This document shows, piece by piece, positions 1 to 5,363 of a stretch of DNA of 5,363 bases (its first letter is position 1; every line of letters starts with the position of its first letter). Source of the stretch: Gammaproteobacteria bacterium. Its GTDB lineage: Bacteria; Pseudomonadota; Gammaproteobacteria; J044. The notes beneath the pieces are model-generated. The model did not search any database. It worked only from the letters and a program-made list of their open reading frames with translations, and was not told the DNA's origin. The DNA lies in NCBI GenBank assembly GCA_026995955.1, contig JALWNJ010000152.1:1-5363 (forward strand), written 5' to 3'. The position numbers and the translations under genes were made by a program.

Positions 1-1709
1 TCTATCGTCAGGCGGCTGGCTAGCTCCGGCCGGCTCTCCAGTTCGTGGAAGAGATAGGCGGTCACGGTCGGATCGACCATGTCCTCCATGGACAGGTTGA
101 TGGAAAAGTTGAGCGTGTTGTCGACGAAACGGGCAAGACAGGCCTCGATCATGGCACGGGTCAGCTCGCCGGAGAGACGCGCTTCGTGGGCGATGTGCAG
201 GAACCGGTTGGGGGTAAGGTAGGTGCCGTCCGGCAGGCGGATGCGCATCAGGCATTCGTATCGGGCGATGCGCCCGGTGCGGTTGTCGAGAATGGGCTGG
301 AAGAAGGGGACGATGCGCCGTTCGCGCAGGGCGTCGCGCACGATCTGTACCATCCTGAGATTTTCTTCCAGCTCCTCTTCCAGATGGGCCGCAGCGGAGT
401 ATTCGAGCACGGTGCCGCGGCTGCGCTTGACCGCGCGCAGGGCAAGGTCGGCGGTTTCGAGCAGGGGCTCGTCGTGGGAAATGCCGATGCTGATGCGCAG
501 CGGAATGACATTGCCCTCGAAGTTGAAGGCATGGCGCTCCACGGCCTGAACCAGCTGGCGGGCCAGGACTTCGGGCCGAATCCGGTCTTCGGCGCTCAGC
601 AGGATGGCAAAGTCGTCGCCGCTGATGCGGAACAGGCGATCGGACAGGTGCTCTCCCAGCTCGTGCCGGAGTACCCTGACCAGCTGGTGGATGACGACAT
701 CGCCGGCCGCCACGCCGTAGAAGTCGTTGATGTGCTTGAACTGGTCGATGTTGACGAGCAGCAGGGTAGGCGCCTCCACCCGCGTTTCCGAGAAGGCCAT
801 GCGGTTGCCGAGGCCGGTGAGCGGGTCGGTGAGGGCGCTCTCCTTCAGGCTCTCCTGCAGGGCGACCAGACGCCGGTTCTCGTGCCGGGTCCGCACCAGC
901 AGCGCCATGATGATCAACACCGCCATGGCAAAGGCCAGGGTCAGCAGGAAATGCAGTTTCTGGACCCGATTCAGGGTGCCCTGGGCCTGCTGGTCGATGG
1001 CCTGCTTCAGATCCCGGATGAGCGCCGGGATGGGCATGTCGCGGACATGCCCCAGCAGCCGGGCATATTCGGGCAGGTTGCGGGCCACGACCTCGGCGTG
1101 ACTGAGGAAGATGTCGTTGAATCTTCGCTCCTGATCGGTCCTGACGGGCCAGTGCCGCAGGCGGTCGATGTTCTTTTCCAGGGTTGGCATCAGGTCCGTA
1201 TCCAGGCTCGCCTTGCCCAGGGTGATCTCGGCCGCGATGCGTGCGAGCAGCTGCAGGTATTCCTTGTCCGGCGTGGGATTCTGGTCGAGGTAGCGGGTGA
1301 CCAGTCTGGGGATCTGCAGGCTCGAGTTCTTGATCAGGGCGTTGAGGGTCTGGAAGCGGTAAATGGCATTTTCCCGCTCCTTGAGCAGGTGTTCGAGTTG
1401 CTCGAGCCGCCTCCGTGTTTCCTCGTGGTCCAGGCCGCTCTTTTTCAGTTCCAGGGCCAGCTGTTGGAGTATCTCGCGGGTGCGTTTGAGGGGAACGATG
1501 ATCTCGTCGTAGTTGGGATAGCTGAAGAACGCCTGCTTGAGCAGGACTTCTTCCACGCGTTCCTGGGTGATGCCCAGGTCGGCGACGAGGGCGTGCAGAT
1601 GGGCCGAGTGGCGGATCTGCTGCCGGCTCAGATGGTCGGCATAGAAGAACAGGCTGCCGAACAGCAGTACGGCGGCGATGGCCAGGACATGGCTCAGGCG
1701 GTGGATCAA
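1..1709 (-). CDS. Membrane sensor with DAHL-like, degenerate GGDEF and EAL domains (3' end outside window)
   Basis: This is a c-di-GMP signalling protein, probably a phosphodiesterase, and 569 codons are visible before the left edge. My translation gives a TM helix at about residues 8-24, a mostly helical extracytoplasmic region at 25-250, and a second TM at about 253-275. The GGDEF domain starts near 290 (LTDPLTGLGNR) and the EAL domain near 465. The sensor segment has a NALIKNS stretch around 123-129 that resembles the DAHL ligand-binding family (recalled, not searched). The GGDEF is degenerate: its motif is SGDDF (363-367), N320 replaces the metal-binding Asp of the usual DxD, and the I-site RxxD is absent (HLSD). 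The EAL part keeps the FQPI Gln (471), the catalytic Glu in ECL (E485) and N538 in NLS; the rest is cut off. I infer a c-di-GMP hydrolase with a regulatory GGDEF. The start is TTG, because no ATG or GTG lies upstream in frame near the peroxidase end, and it places the TM at the N-terminus. The TTG overlaps the peroxidase stop by four bases (TTGA), which suggests translational coupling. Confidence 0.88.
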   Translation of the reverse strand, partial: MIHRLSHVLAIAAVLLFGSLFFYADHLSRQQIRHSAHLHALVADLGITQERVEEVLLKQAFFSYPNYDEIIVPLKRTREILQQLALELKKSGLDHEETRRRLEQLEHLLKERENAIYRFQTLNALIKNSSLQIPRLVTRYLDQNPTPDKEYLQLLARIAAEITLGKASLDTDLMPTLEKNIDRLRHWPVRTDQERRFNDIFLSHAEVVARNLPEYARLLGHVRDMPIPALIRDLKQAIDQQAQGTLNRVQKLHFLLTLAFAMAVLIIMALLVRTRHENRRLVALQESLKESALTDPLTGLGNRMAFSETRVEAPTLLLVNIDQFKHINDFYGVAAGDVVIHQLVRVLRHELGEHLSDRLFRISGDDFAILLSAEDRIRPEVLARQLVQAVERHAFNFEGNVIPLRISIGISHDEPLLETADLALRAVKRSRGTVLEYSAAAHLEEELEENLRMVQIVRDALRERRIVPFFQPILDNRTGRIARYECLMRIRLPDGTYLTPNRFLHIAHEARLSGELTRAMIEACLARFVDNTLNFSINLSMEDMVDPTVTAYLFHELESRPELASRLTI

Positions 1710-2662
1710 GGCGTACCGTCCAGTATGGCAGGGGGCTTGCCTTCCAGGGTGCGCAGGAAGGCCACGATCTTGTCGACTTCTTCTTCGGTGAGGTCGAAGC
1801 CAAGGTTGTGATAGGCCATGAGGCGCACGGCCTCGTCTAGGCGGGCGACCGAGCCGTCGTGGAAGTAGGGCGCCGTGCGCGTGATGTTGCGCAGGGAGGG
1901 GACCTTGTAGCGCGCACGATCGAAGTCATCGCCCGTCAGGTCGTAGCGGTCACCGGCCTCGCGCAGTCCCTTGACCGGTACCACCGCGCCGAAGTACTGG
2001 TAGGAGTTGCCGCCGACATTGATGCCGTTGTGGCAGCTGATGCAACCGATCCGCTTGAACAGCCGGTATCCTTCCCGTTCCTTTTCGCTCAGGGCCGTGC
2101 TGTCCCCGCGCAGCCAGCGGTCGAAACGGCTGTCGGGGGTGTACAGGGCGCGCTCGAATTCTACGATGGCATCGAGGGCGTCCTCCAGGTTCGGCTGGCG
2201 GCCGTAGATGCGTCGGAAATCCCGCTGATAGCCCGAGTCGGCCTGCAGACGGGCGTTCACCAGCTCGTCGCGCATGTCCATTTCCATCGGGTTGTGGATG
2301 GGGCCGCGCGCCTGTTCCTTGAGGTCCTCGGCGCGACCGTTCCAGAACTGGCGGAAATTGAACCAGGCATTCCATACGGTGGGGGCATTGAGTTTTCCCT
2401 TGCGCCCCTCGACCCCGGTGGAGACCGGGCGGTGATCCACCCCGCCGCGCCGCGGGTCGTGGCAGCTGGCGCAGGCCGTGCTGAGATCCCGCGACAGGCG
2501 CCTGTCGGAGAACAGGCGCTGGCCCAGCCGCGCCTTGTCGGGGTCGATGTCCATCTGGCGCGGAATGGGGATGATGGGCTGACCGGCCAGCGCCAGGCTG
2601 CCGATGGCCAGCAGCATGGCCAGCAGGACGGATTGAAGGAATGGCCGCTGCATGACCGTCAT
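1706..2662 (-). CDS. Di-haem cytochrome c peroxidase (CcpA/MauG family), periplasmic
   Basis: The family reduces hydrogen peroxide to water with electrons from small c-type cytochromes in the periplasm; MauG relatives instead modify proteins. The product is 318 residues from the ATG at 2662, which is usual for a classical peroxidase. A Sec signal peptide is visible, ending near LALA at residue 26. Two haem-binding motifs are present: CASCH (64-68) and CISCH (207-211). Other family landmarks are FWNGRAEDL with W107, the NPMEM segment with the likely catalytic E127, TGDD (243-246), and VPSLRN followed by TAPYFHDGS (263-271). M282 in the AVRLMA segment is the probable distal ligand of the high-potential haem; MauG has Tyr there, so this looks like a true peroxidase. 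A second ATG at 2653 would give 315 residues with an equally good signal peptide, and neither start has a clear Shine-Dalgarno. A GTG at 2719 also keeps the frame open but lies inside the upstream gene and puts a long tail before the signal peptide. The stop overlaps the TTG start of the downstream EAL protein. Confidence 0.94.
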   Translation of the reverse strand: MTVMQRPFLQSVLLAMLLAIGSLALAGQPIIPIPRQMDIDPDKARLGQRLFSDRRLSRDLSTACASCHDPRRGGVDHRPVSTGVEGRKGKLNAPTVWNAWFNFRQFWNGRAEDLKEQARGPIHNPMEMDMRDELVNARLQADSGYQRDFRRIYGRQPNLEDALDAIVEFERALYTPDSRFDRWLRGDSTALSEKEREGYRLFKRIGCISCHNGINVGGNSYQYFGAVVPVKGLREAGDRYDLTGDDFDRARYKVPSLRNITRTAPYFHDGSVARLDEAVRLMAYHNLGFDLTEEEVDKIVAFLRTLEGKPPAILDGTP

Positions 2663-2690
2663 TCTAGTGGATGCTTGAATGTGGCGCCAA
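2651..2690 (-). promoter_or_regulatory. Candidate sigma70-like promoter before the peroxidase gene
   Basis: Read on the minus strand, TTGGCG (2690-2685) is followed after 18 bases by TAGAAT (2666-2661). They match the sigma70 consensus boxes at 4 of 6 and 5 of 6 positions. Transcription would begin about seven bases past the -10 box, near 2654-2653, which is the A of the second in-frame ATG. This is the longest gap but one in an otherwise tightly packed gene row. A chance match is possible, and the first candidate ATG (2662) overlaps the -10 box. Confidence 0.3.
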
Positions 2691-2698
2691 ATGGGCGC
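2684..2698 (-). other. Short GC-rich hairpin at the end of the YgjP-like gene
   Basis: On the minus strand GCGCC and GGCGC flank a five-base CATTT loop, starting at the last base of the YgjP-like stop codon. There is no T-run after it, so it is not a typical intrinsic terminator. It overlaps the -35 box of the candidate promoter, so it could equally be a protein-binding site or chance. Confidence 0.25.
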
Positions 2699-3393
2699 TA
2701 TAGCCGGTTCGGCAGCCACGCCGGAATGTGTTCTCCGGCATGGCGCAGCGCCTGCGCATGACGGCGGGCATCGGGATCCAGCCGCTCGAGCAGCCGGTGG
2801 AAGGCCGGCCCGTGGTGTGGGTACTCGAGGTGCGCCAGTTCGTGCAGCAGCACATGATCCACCAGCGCCGGTGGCAGGAACATGAGGCGGTCGTTGAGGC
2901 TGATGTGGCCGCGTGAGGAACAGCTCCCCCAGCGGCTCTTCTGGCGGCGGATGGTGCAGCCGGTGGGACGCAGGCCGTGCCGTTCGGCCAGCCGGTACAG
3001 GCGCGGCGGCAACCAGTCGCGGGCACGCTCGCGCACGAAGCGGCCCAGCAGCCGGTGTGCGGTGGCGGCATCGGGCGCGATCACCTCGAGGCCTTGGTCA
3101 GTGTGCAGGGCAGGGCGGCCGCCGGCCTTTTGCCAGTGGATGGCATGGCATTCTTCGCTGGCGGCCAGTTCCAGCCGGTCGGGCACGCGGGCCAGGGCCT
3201 CGCGCTGGCCGGCCTGCTGTTCGAGCTGTTCGAGGATCCAGTCCTGTTGCCAGCTGAGGGCCGCTTCCAGGGTGCGGCGCGGCAGGCGTGGCGGCACCGT
3301 GACCACCACCCCGTCCCCGGGGGTGACGCGGATCAGGATGCGGCGGGCCCGGGGGTGAACCCGCACCCGATAGCGGAACGGGCGTTCAGGCAT
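2698..3393 (-). CDS. ygjP: YgjP-like HExxH metalloprotein (DUF45 family, M48-like)
   Basis: This 231-residue soluble protein has the hallmark of the YgjP/DUF45 family: a KSRWGSCSSRG segment (152-162), then an ISLNDRLMFLP strand, then a zinc-binding HELAH (184-188) with H194 as third ligand in a HEx2Hx5H arrangement. Residues 1-40 are basic and fit the family's N-terminal beta region. No signal peptide or TM helix is present, so it should act in the cytoplasm. The fold is that of a zinc metallopeptidase, but the physiological substrate of the family is not well settled; nucleotide pyrophosphatase activity has been reported for the E. coli relative (from memory). The start ATG at 3393 overlaps the end of the YdcH-like gene by eight bases (ATGCCTGA) and has no clear Shine-Dalgarno, so it is probably translated by coupling. 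Length is normal and all key residues are present. Confidence 0.92.
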   Translation of the reverse strand: MPERPFRYRVRVHPRARRILIRVTPGDGVVVTVPPRLPRRTLEAALSWQQDWILEQLEQQAGQREALARVPDRLELAASEECHAIHWQKAGGRPALHTDQGLEVIAPDAATAHRLLGRFVRERARDWLPPRLYRLAERHGLRPTGCTIRRQKSRWGSCSSRGHISLNDRLMFLPPALVDHVLLHELAHLEYPHHGPAFHRLLERLDPDARRHAQALRHAGEHIPAWLPNRL

Positions 3394-3592
3394 TGAGGTC
3401 GGGGATCAGGCGGCTGCGGATCTTTTCGATCTGGTCCTTGAGGGCGAGCTTGCGCTTCTTCAGCCGCCGCAGCCGCAGCTGATCGACATAGGGCTGGGCC
3501 TGCAGTTCGCTGATCAGGTCGTCGAGGTCGCGGTGCTCGAGGGTGAGGGTCTCGAGCTGCAGGCGCAGGGTTTCCTGATCGGCTTCCATCAT
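3386..3592 (-). CDS. YdcH/DUF465 family small coiled-coil protein
   Basis: This 68-residue charged helical protein matches the YdcH (DUF465) family, which is typically 65-80 residues. Visible features are LEHRDLDDLISEL (about 18-30), then LRLRRLKKRKLALKDQIEKI (about 39-58), and the near-C-terminal IPDL. The leucine spacing suggests two antiparallel helices or a coiled coil. No catalytic motif, signal peptide or TM helix is present. The molecular function of the family is unknown. Two consecutive ATG codons (3592 and 3589) are possible starts; a weak GAAG lies a few bases upstream. It follows the diguanylate cyclase by 37 bases and overlaps the YgjP-like gene by eight, which supports co-transcription. 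Confidence 0.88.
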   Translation of the reverse strand: MMEADQETLRLQLETLTLEHRDLDDLISELQAQPYVDQLRLRRLKKRKLALKDQIEKIRSRLIPDLNA

Positions 3593-3629
3593 GGCTTCAA
3601 CTTAGCACAGAGGAACGCTGCGGGGGAGT

Positions 3630-5126
3630 TCAGTTGCCGCTGATGCGCCCCTTGCCGGCCTGTTTCGACTGATAGAGGGCGATGTCGGCGCGCCTGAGGG
3701 CGTGGCCGGGTTCCCGGTCCCTGGCCGGATCGAGGAAGGCAAAGCCGGCGGACACGGTTACCGGGTGATCCGCCAGTTCGGGGAGTGCGTCGGCCTCGGT
3801 CTGCAGCCAGTGCCGATGCAGGCGCTCGAACCACTGCGCCAGCCAGGGCCGTTCGATGTCGAGCAGGACGCAGACGAATTCGTCGCCGCCCAGCCGTGCG
3901 GCAAAGTCGGTCTCGCGCAGGTGCTCGCGCAACACGCCGGCGAAGCGGCGCAGGACCTCGTCTCCATAGTCATGGCCGTGTCGGTCGTTGACCAGCTTGA
4001 AGTCGTCCAGGTCGAGCAGGACCAGGGCCACGGGCGTGCCCGCATTGGCCAGCTCCCGGTACTGGTGCAGGCGCCGGTTGAAGTGACGGCGGTTGGGCAT
4101 GCCGGTGAGTTCGTCGGTCAGGCCGAGCCCGGTCAGTTCCTGCTGATGCAGGCGGATGTCCTCGATGGTCTGGAACAGGCGTTCCAGCAGCTTGCGGGTC
4201 TCCTGCAGGTGGTAGCCGGGTGGCGCTGCCTCCCGGACCGGCAGGGTCTCGTCGTGGTGCAGGCGCTCCAGCGCCTGAAGCACGGCCTGGTAGTCGGTAC
4301 TGACGGCATGGGTCAGGCGCAGCTGCAGGGCCAGGGTCAGGAGGGTGACGAAGACGAAGGTGAACAGGGCCGCCATGCCGACGGTGAACAGGACCGGGCG
4401 CAGGTCGTGACGGGCGATGCGCATGTGCAGTTTCCAGCCTGTGCCGCTGATGAGCAGGGTGAAGTCGAGCGTCTCGTCTCCTTCCGACAGGTTGTTGCGG
4501 GCGGCAAGAATGCGACCTTCGCCGTTGCGCAGTTCCAGGGCACTTCCGTCGCGGGTGAGGCCGTCGATGAGTGTCTGCAGGGTCGTCAGCCGGAAGCTGC
4601 TGAACAGCAGGCCGATGCGCTCGCCGTTGTCATCGGTGATCGGCACGATCAGGTCGTAGTGCTCGAGGCCGCGAACCTCGAAGTGCGTCGGCAGATCGAA
4701 TCCCGTGCCTTCGGCCAGGGCACGGTCGAGGTCGATCAGGCAGGACCGCCCCACGCGCTGGGCCGGCGGGTTGCCGAGGAGGTTGCCGTCGCTGTCGATG
4801 AGGGCCAGGCCCACGGCGTCCGGGAGCAGGAGGCGATGCTCGCTTGCCCAGCGCTGGGCGGCTTCGGCGTCGCCGATCAGCACCAGGTCGCGCACGGCCC
4901 GGGTTCCGGCCAGGTTTTGCACGATGCGGCGGTAGATTTCGATGTGCTGGGCAATCAGGCGGGCGTGGTTTCCGGCCAGTTGCCGCGCAAGATCGTATTC
5001 CCGGTGTTGCAGCACCTGCAGGAAGGTGCCACCCGCAAAGACGGCCGCAAGGAGGATGACCAGCAGCGTCACCAGGACATTGTGCAGGGCAATGCGACGC
5101 AACGAAGTGGGGTGTCTGCGGCTCAT
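3630..5126 (-). CDS. Membrane diguanylate cyclase with Cache-like sensor domain
   Basis: This protein should make c-di-GMP from two GTP. It is 498 residues from the ATG at 5126. TM1 is at about residues 13-36, a periplasmic sensor at about 37-243, TM2 at about 244-268, a helical linker to 335, and GGDEF to the C-terminus. The sensor has Cache-like strands (VGLALIDSDGNLLG near 105-118, DLIVPITDDNGERIGLL near 158-174, and a second ALELRNGEGRILAAR near 196-210), so a double Cache is likely but not proved. No clear HAMP domain is seen in the linker. The active site is complete: D372 and D374 in LDLDDFK, N380, D389, and GGDEF at 413-417. The I-site RETD (404-407) is also present, so product inhibition is expected. 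The start is chosen because ATG overlaps the upstream stop as ATGA and places TM1 at the N-terminus; a GTG at 5246 would add 40 Gly/Arg-rich residues that are the upstream gene read in another frame. Confidence 0.93.
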   Translation of the reverse strand: MSRRHPTSLRRIALHNVLVTLLVILLAAVFAGGTFLQVLQHREYDLARQLAGNHARLIAQHIEIYRRIVQNLAGTRAVRDLVLIGDAEAAQRWASEHRLLLPDAVGLALIDSDGNLLGNPPAQRVGRSCLIDLDRALAEGTGFDLPTHFEVRGLEHYDLIVPITDDNGERIGLLFSSFRLTTLQTLIDGLTRDGSALELRNGEGRILAARNNLSEGDETLDFTLLISGTGWKLHMRIARHDLRPVLFTVGMAALFTFVFVTLLTLALQLRLTHAVSTDYQAVLQALERLHHDETLPVREAAPPGYHLQETRKLLERLFQTIEDIRLHQQELTGLGLTDELTGMPNRRHFNRRLHQYRELANAGTPVALVLLDLDDFKLVNDRHGHDYGDEVLRRFAGVLREHLRETDFAARLGGDEFVCVLLDIERPWLAQWFERLHRHWLQTEADALPELADHPVTVSAGFAFLDPARDREPGHALRRADIALYQSKQAGKGRISGN

Positions 5127-5363
5127 GCCGTGCGTGTTGCCTCCCGTCTGCGGCCGAGGGCCGCCAGCCGCGGCAGATCGAGCCCGGCCTCGCGGGCCTG
5201 TTTCAGGGCCCGTTGCAGACGCGCCGGTGCACTGCGGCCCATGCACTTGTGACCGGGGTCGGCGAGAAAGGCCTCGGCCATGGCCCCGACCAGGGCTTCC
5301 TCGTCGAACTCACGGCCGGTCAGCCACTGCTGGATCTGCAGTACCTCGTGGGCCACCTCGCGG
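5123..5363 (-). CDS. Unrecognised protein, C-terminal part (5' end outside window or GTG start at 5356)
   Basis: The reading frame is open to the right edge and ends with TGA at 5125-5123. About 79 codons are visible. A GTG at 5356 could be a start, but the frame continues as Arg-Glu before it, so this is more likely the tail of a longer gene. The visible part looks alpha-helical and soluble, with AHEVLQIQQWLTG near the edge, then an acidic helix (FDEEALVGAMAEAF), one His-Lys-Cys (GHKCMG), and a basic Arg/Ala-rich end (LGRRREATRTA). No catalytic motif or TM helix can be seen and I do not recognise the family. Its stop overlaps the ATG of the diguanylate cyclase by four bases (ATGA), so the two are probably co-translated. 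Confidence 0.65.
   Translation of the reverse strand, partial: REVAHEVLQIQQWLTGREFDEEALVGAMAEAFLADPGHKCMGRSAPARLQRALKQAREAGLDLPRLAALGRRREATRTA
5140..5145 (-). promoter_or_regulatory. Shine-Dalgarno-like GGGAGG before the diguanylate cyclase
   Basis: GGGAGG on the minus strand lies 13 bases before the ATG at 5126, longer than the usual 5-9. It sits within the last codons of the upstream gene. With the ATGA overlap it supports the 5126 start over the GTG at 5246. Confidence 0.4.

Noticed and set aside
45..1811. Long plus-strand open frame of 588 codons
   Set aside because: It is antisense to the GGDEF-EAL gene, whose minus-strand translation contains clear domain motifs. The plus-strand product is Gly/Gln/Val-rich with no recognisable domain, as expected for a GC-rich antisense shadow.
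2604..2626. 11-base direct repeat (ATGGCCAGCAG twice, period 12)
   Set aside because: It encodes the repetitive Leu-Ala core of the peroxidase signal peptide, which explains it without any special element.
1859..2761. Plus-strand open frame of 300 codons
   Set aside because: It is antisense to the peroxidase gene with its two CxxCH motifs and has no family features of its own.
3593..3629. Gap between cyclase and YdcH-like gene examined for a terminator
   Set aside because: No inverted repeat followed by a T-run is visible, so no terminator is called.
5127..5246. N-terminal extension of the cyclase from a GTG at 5246
   Set aside because: It lies inside the upstream gene in another frame, is Gly/Arg/Ala-rich, and would put 40 residues before the membrane anchor.
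3702..5252. Plus-strand open frame of 516 codons
   Set aside because: It is antisense to the diguanylate cyclase and rich in Gln/Val/Gly with no motif; the minus strand carries the intact GGDEF.

Overview
The window comes from a GC-rich bacterial chromosome, most likely a gammaproteobacterium (inference). The reasons are a YdcH/DUF465 protein, a YgjP-type metalloprotein, a secreted di-haem cytochrome c peroxidase and two membrane c-di-GMP signalling proteins. Genus cannot be set from the sequence. No tRNA, rRNA, CRISPR array, insertion sequence or phage gene is visible. No stretch longer than about 40 bases lies outside a gene.

All six genes lie on the minus strand, so transcription runs from high to low coordinates. 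In that order they are: (1) the 3' end of an unrecognised gene (5363-5123); (2) a membrane diguanylate cyclase with a Cache-like sensor and an intact GGDEF site (5126-3630); (3) a 68-residue YdcH/DUF465 coiled-coil protein (3592-3386); (4) a YgjP-like HExxH protein (3393-2698); (5) a periplasmic di-haem peroxidase of the CcpA/MauG family (2662-1706); (6) a two-TM sensor with a DAHL-like helical domain, a degenerate GGDEF and an EAL domain (1709 running off the left edge).

The genes are packed like one operon. The junctions are a 4-base ATGA overlap (1/2), a 37-base gap (2/3), an 8-base overlap (3/4), a 35-base gap (4/5) and a 4-base TTGA overlap (5/6). The 35-base gap before the peroxidase contains a possible internal promoter, so the peroxidase and the EAL protein may also form their own unit.

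The most coherent reading is a cell-envelope module that pairs c-di-GMP synthesis (gene 2) with c-di-GMP breakdown or sensing (gene 6), the latter translationally linked to a peroxide-reducing haem protein. That functional link is inferred from gene order. The components are members of known families, and nothing here proves a new system.
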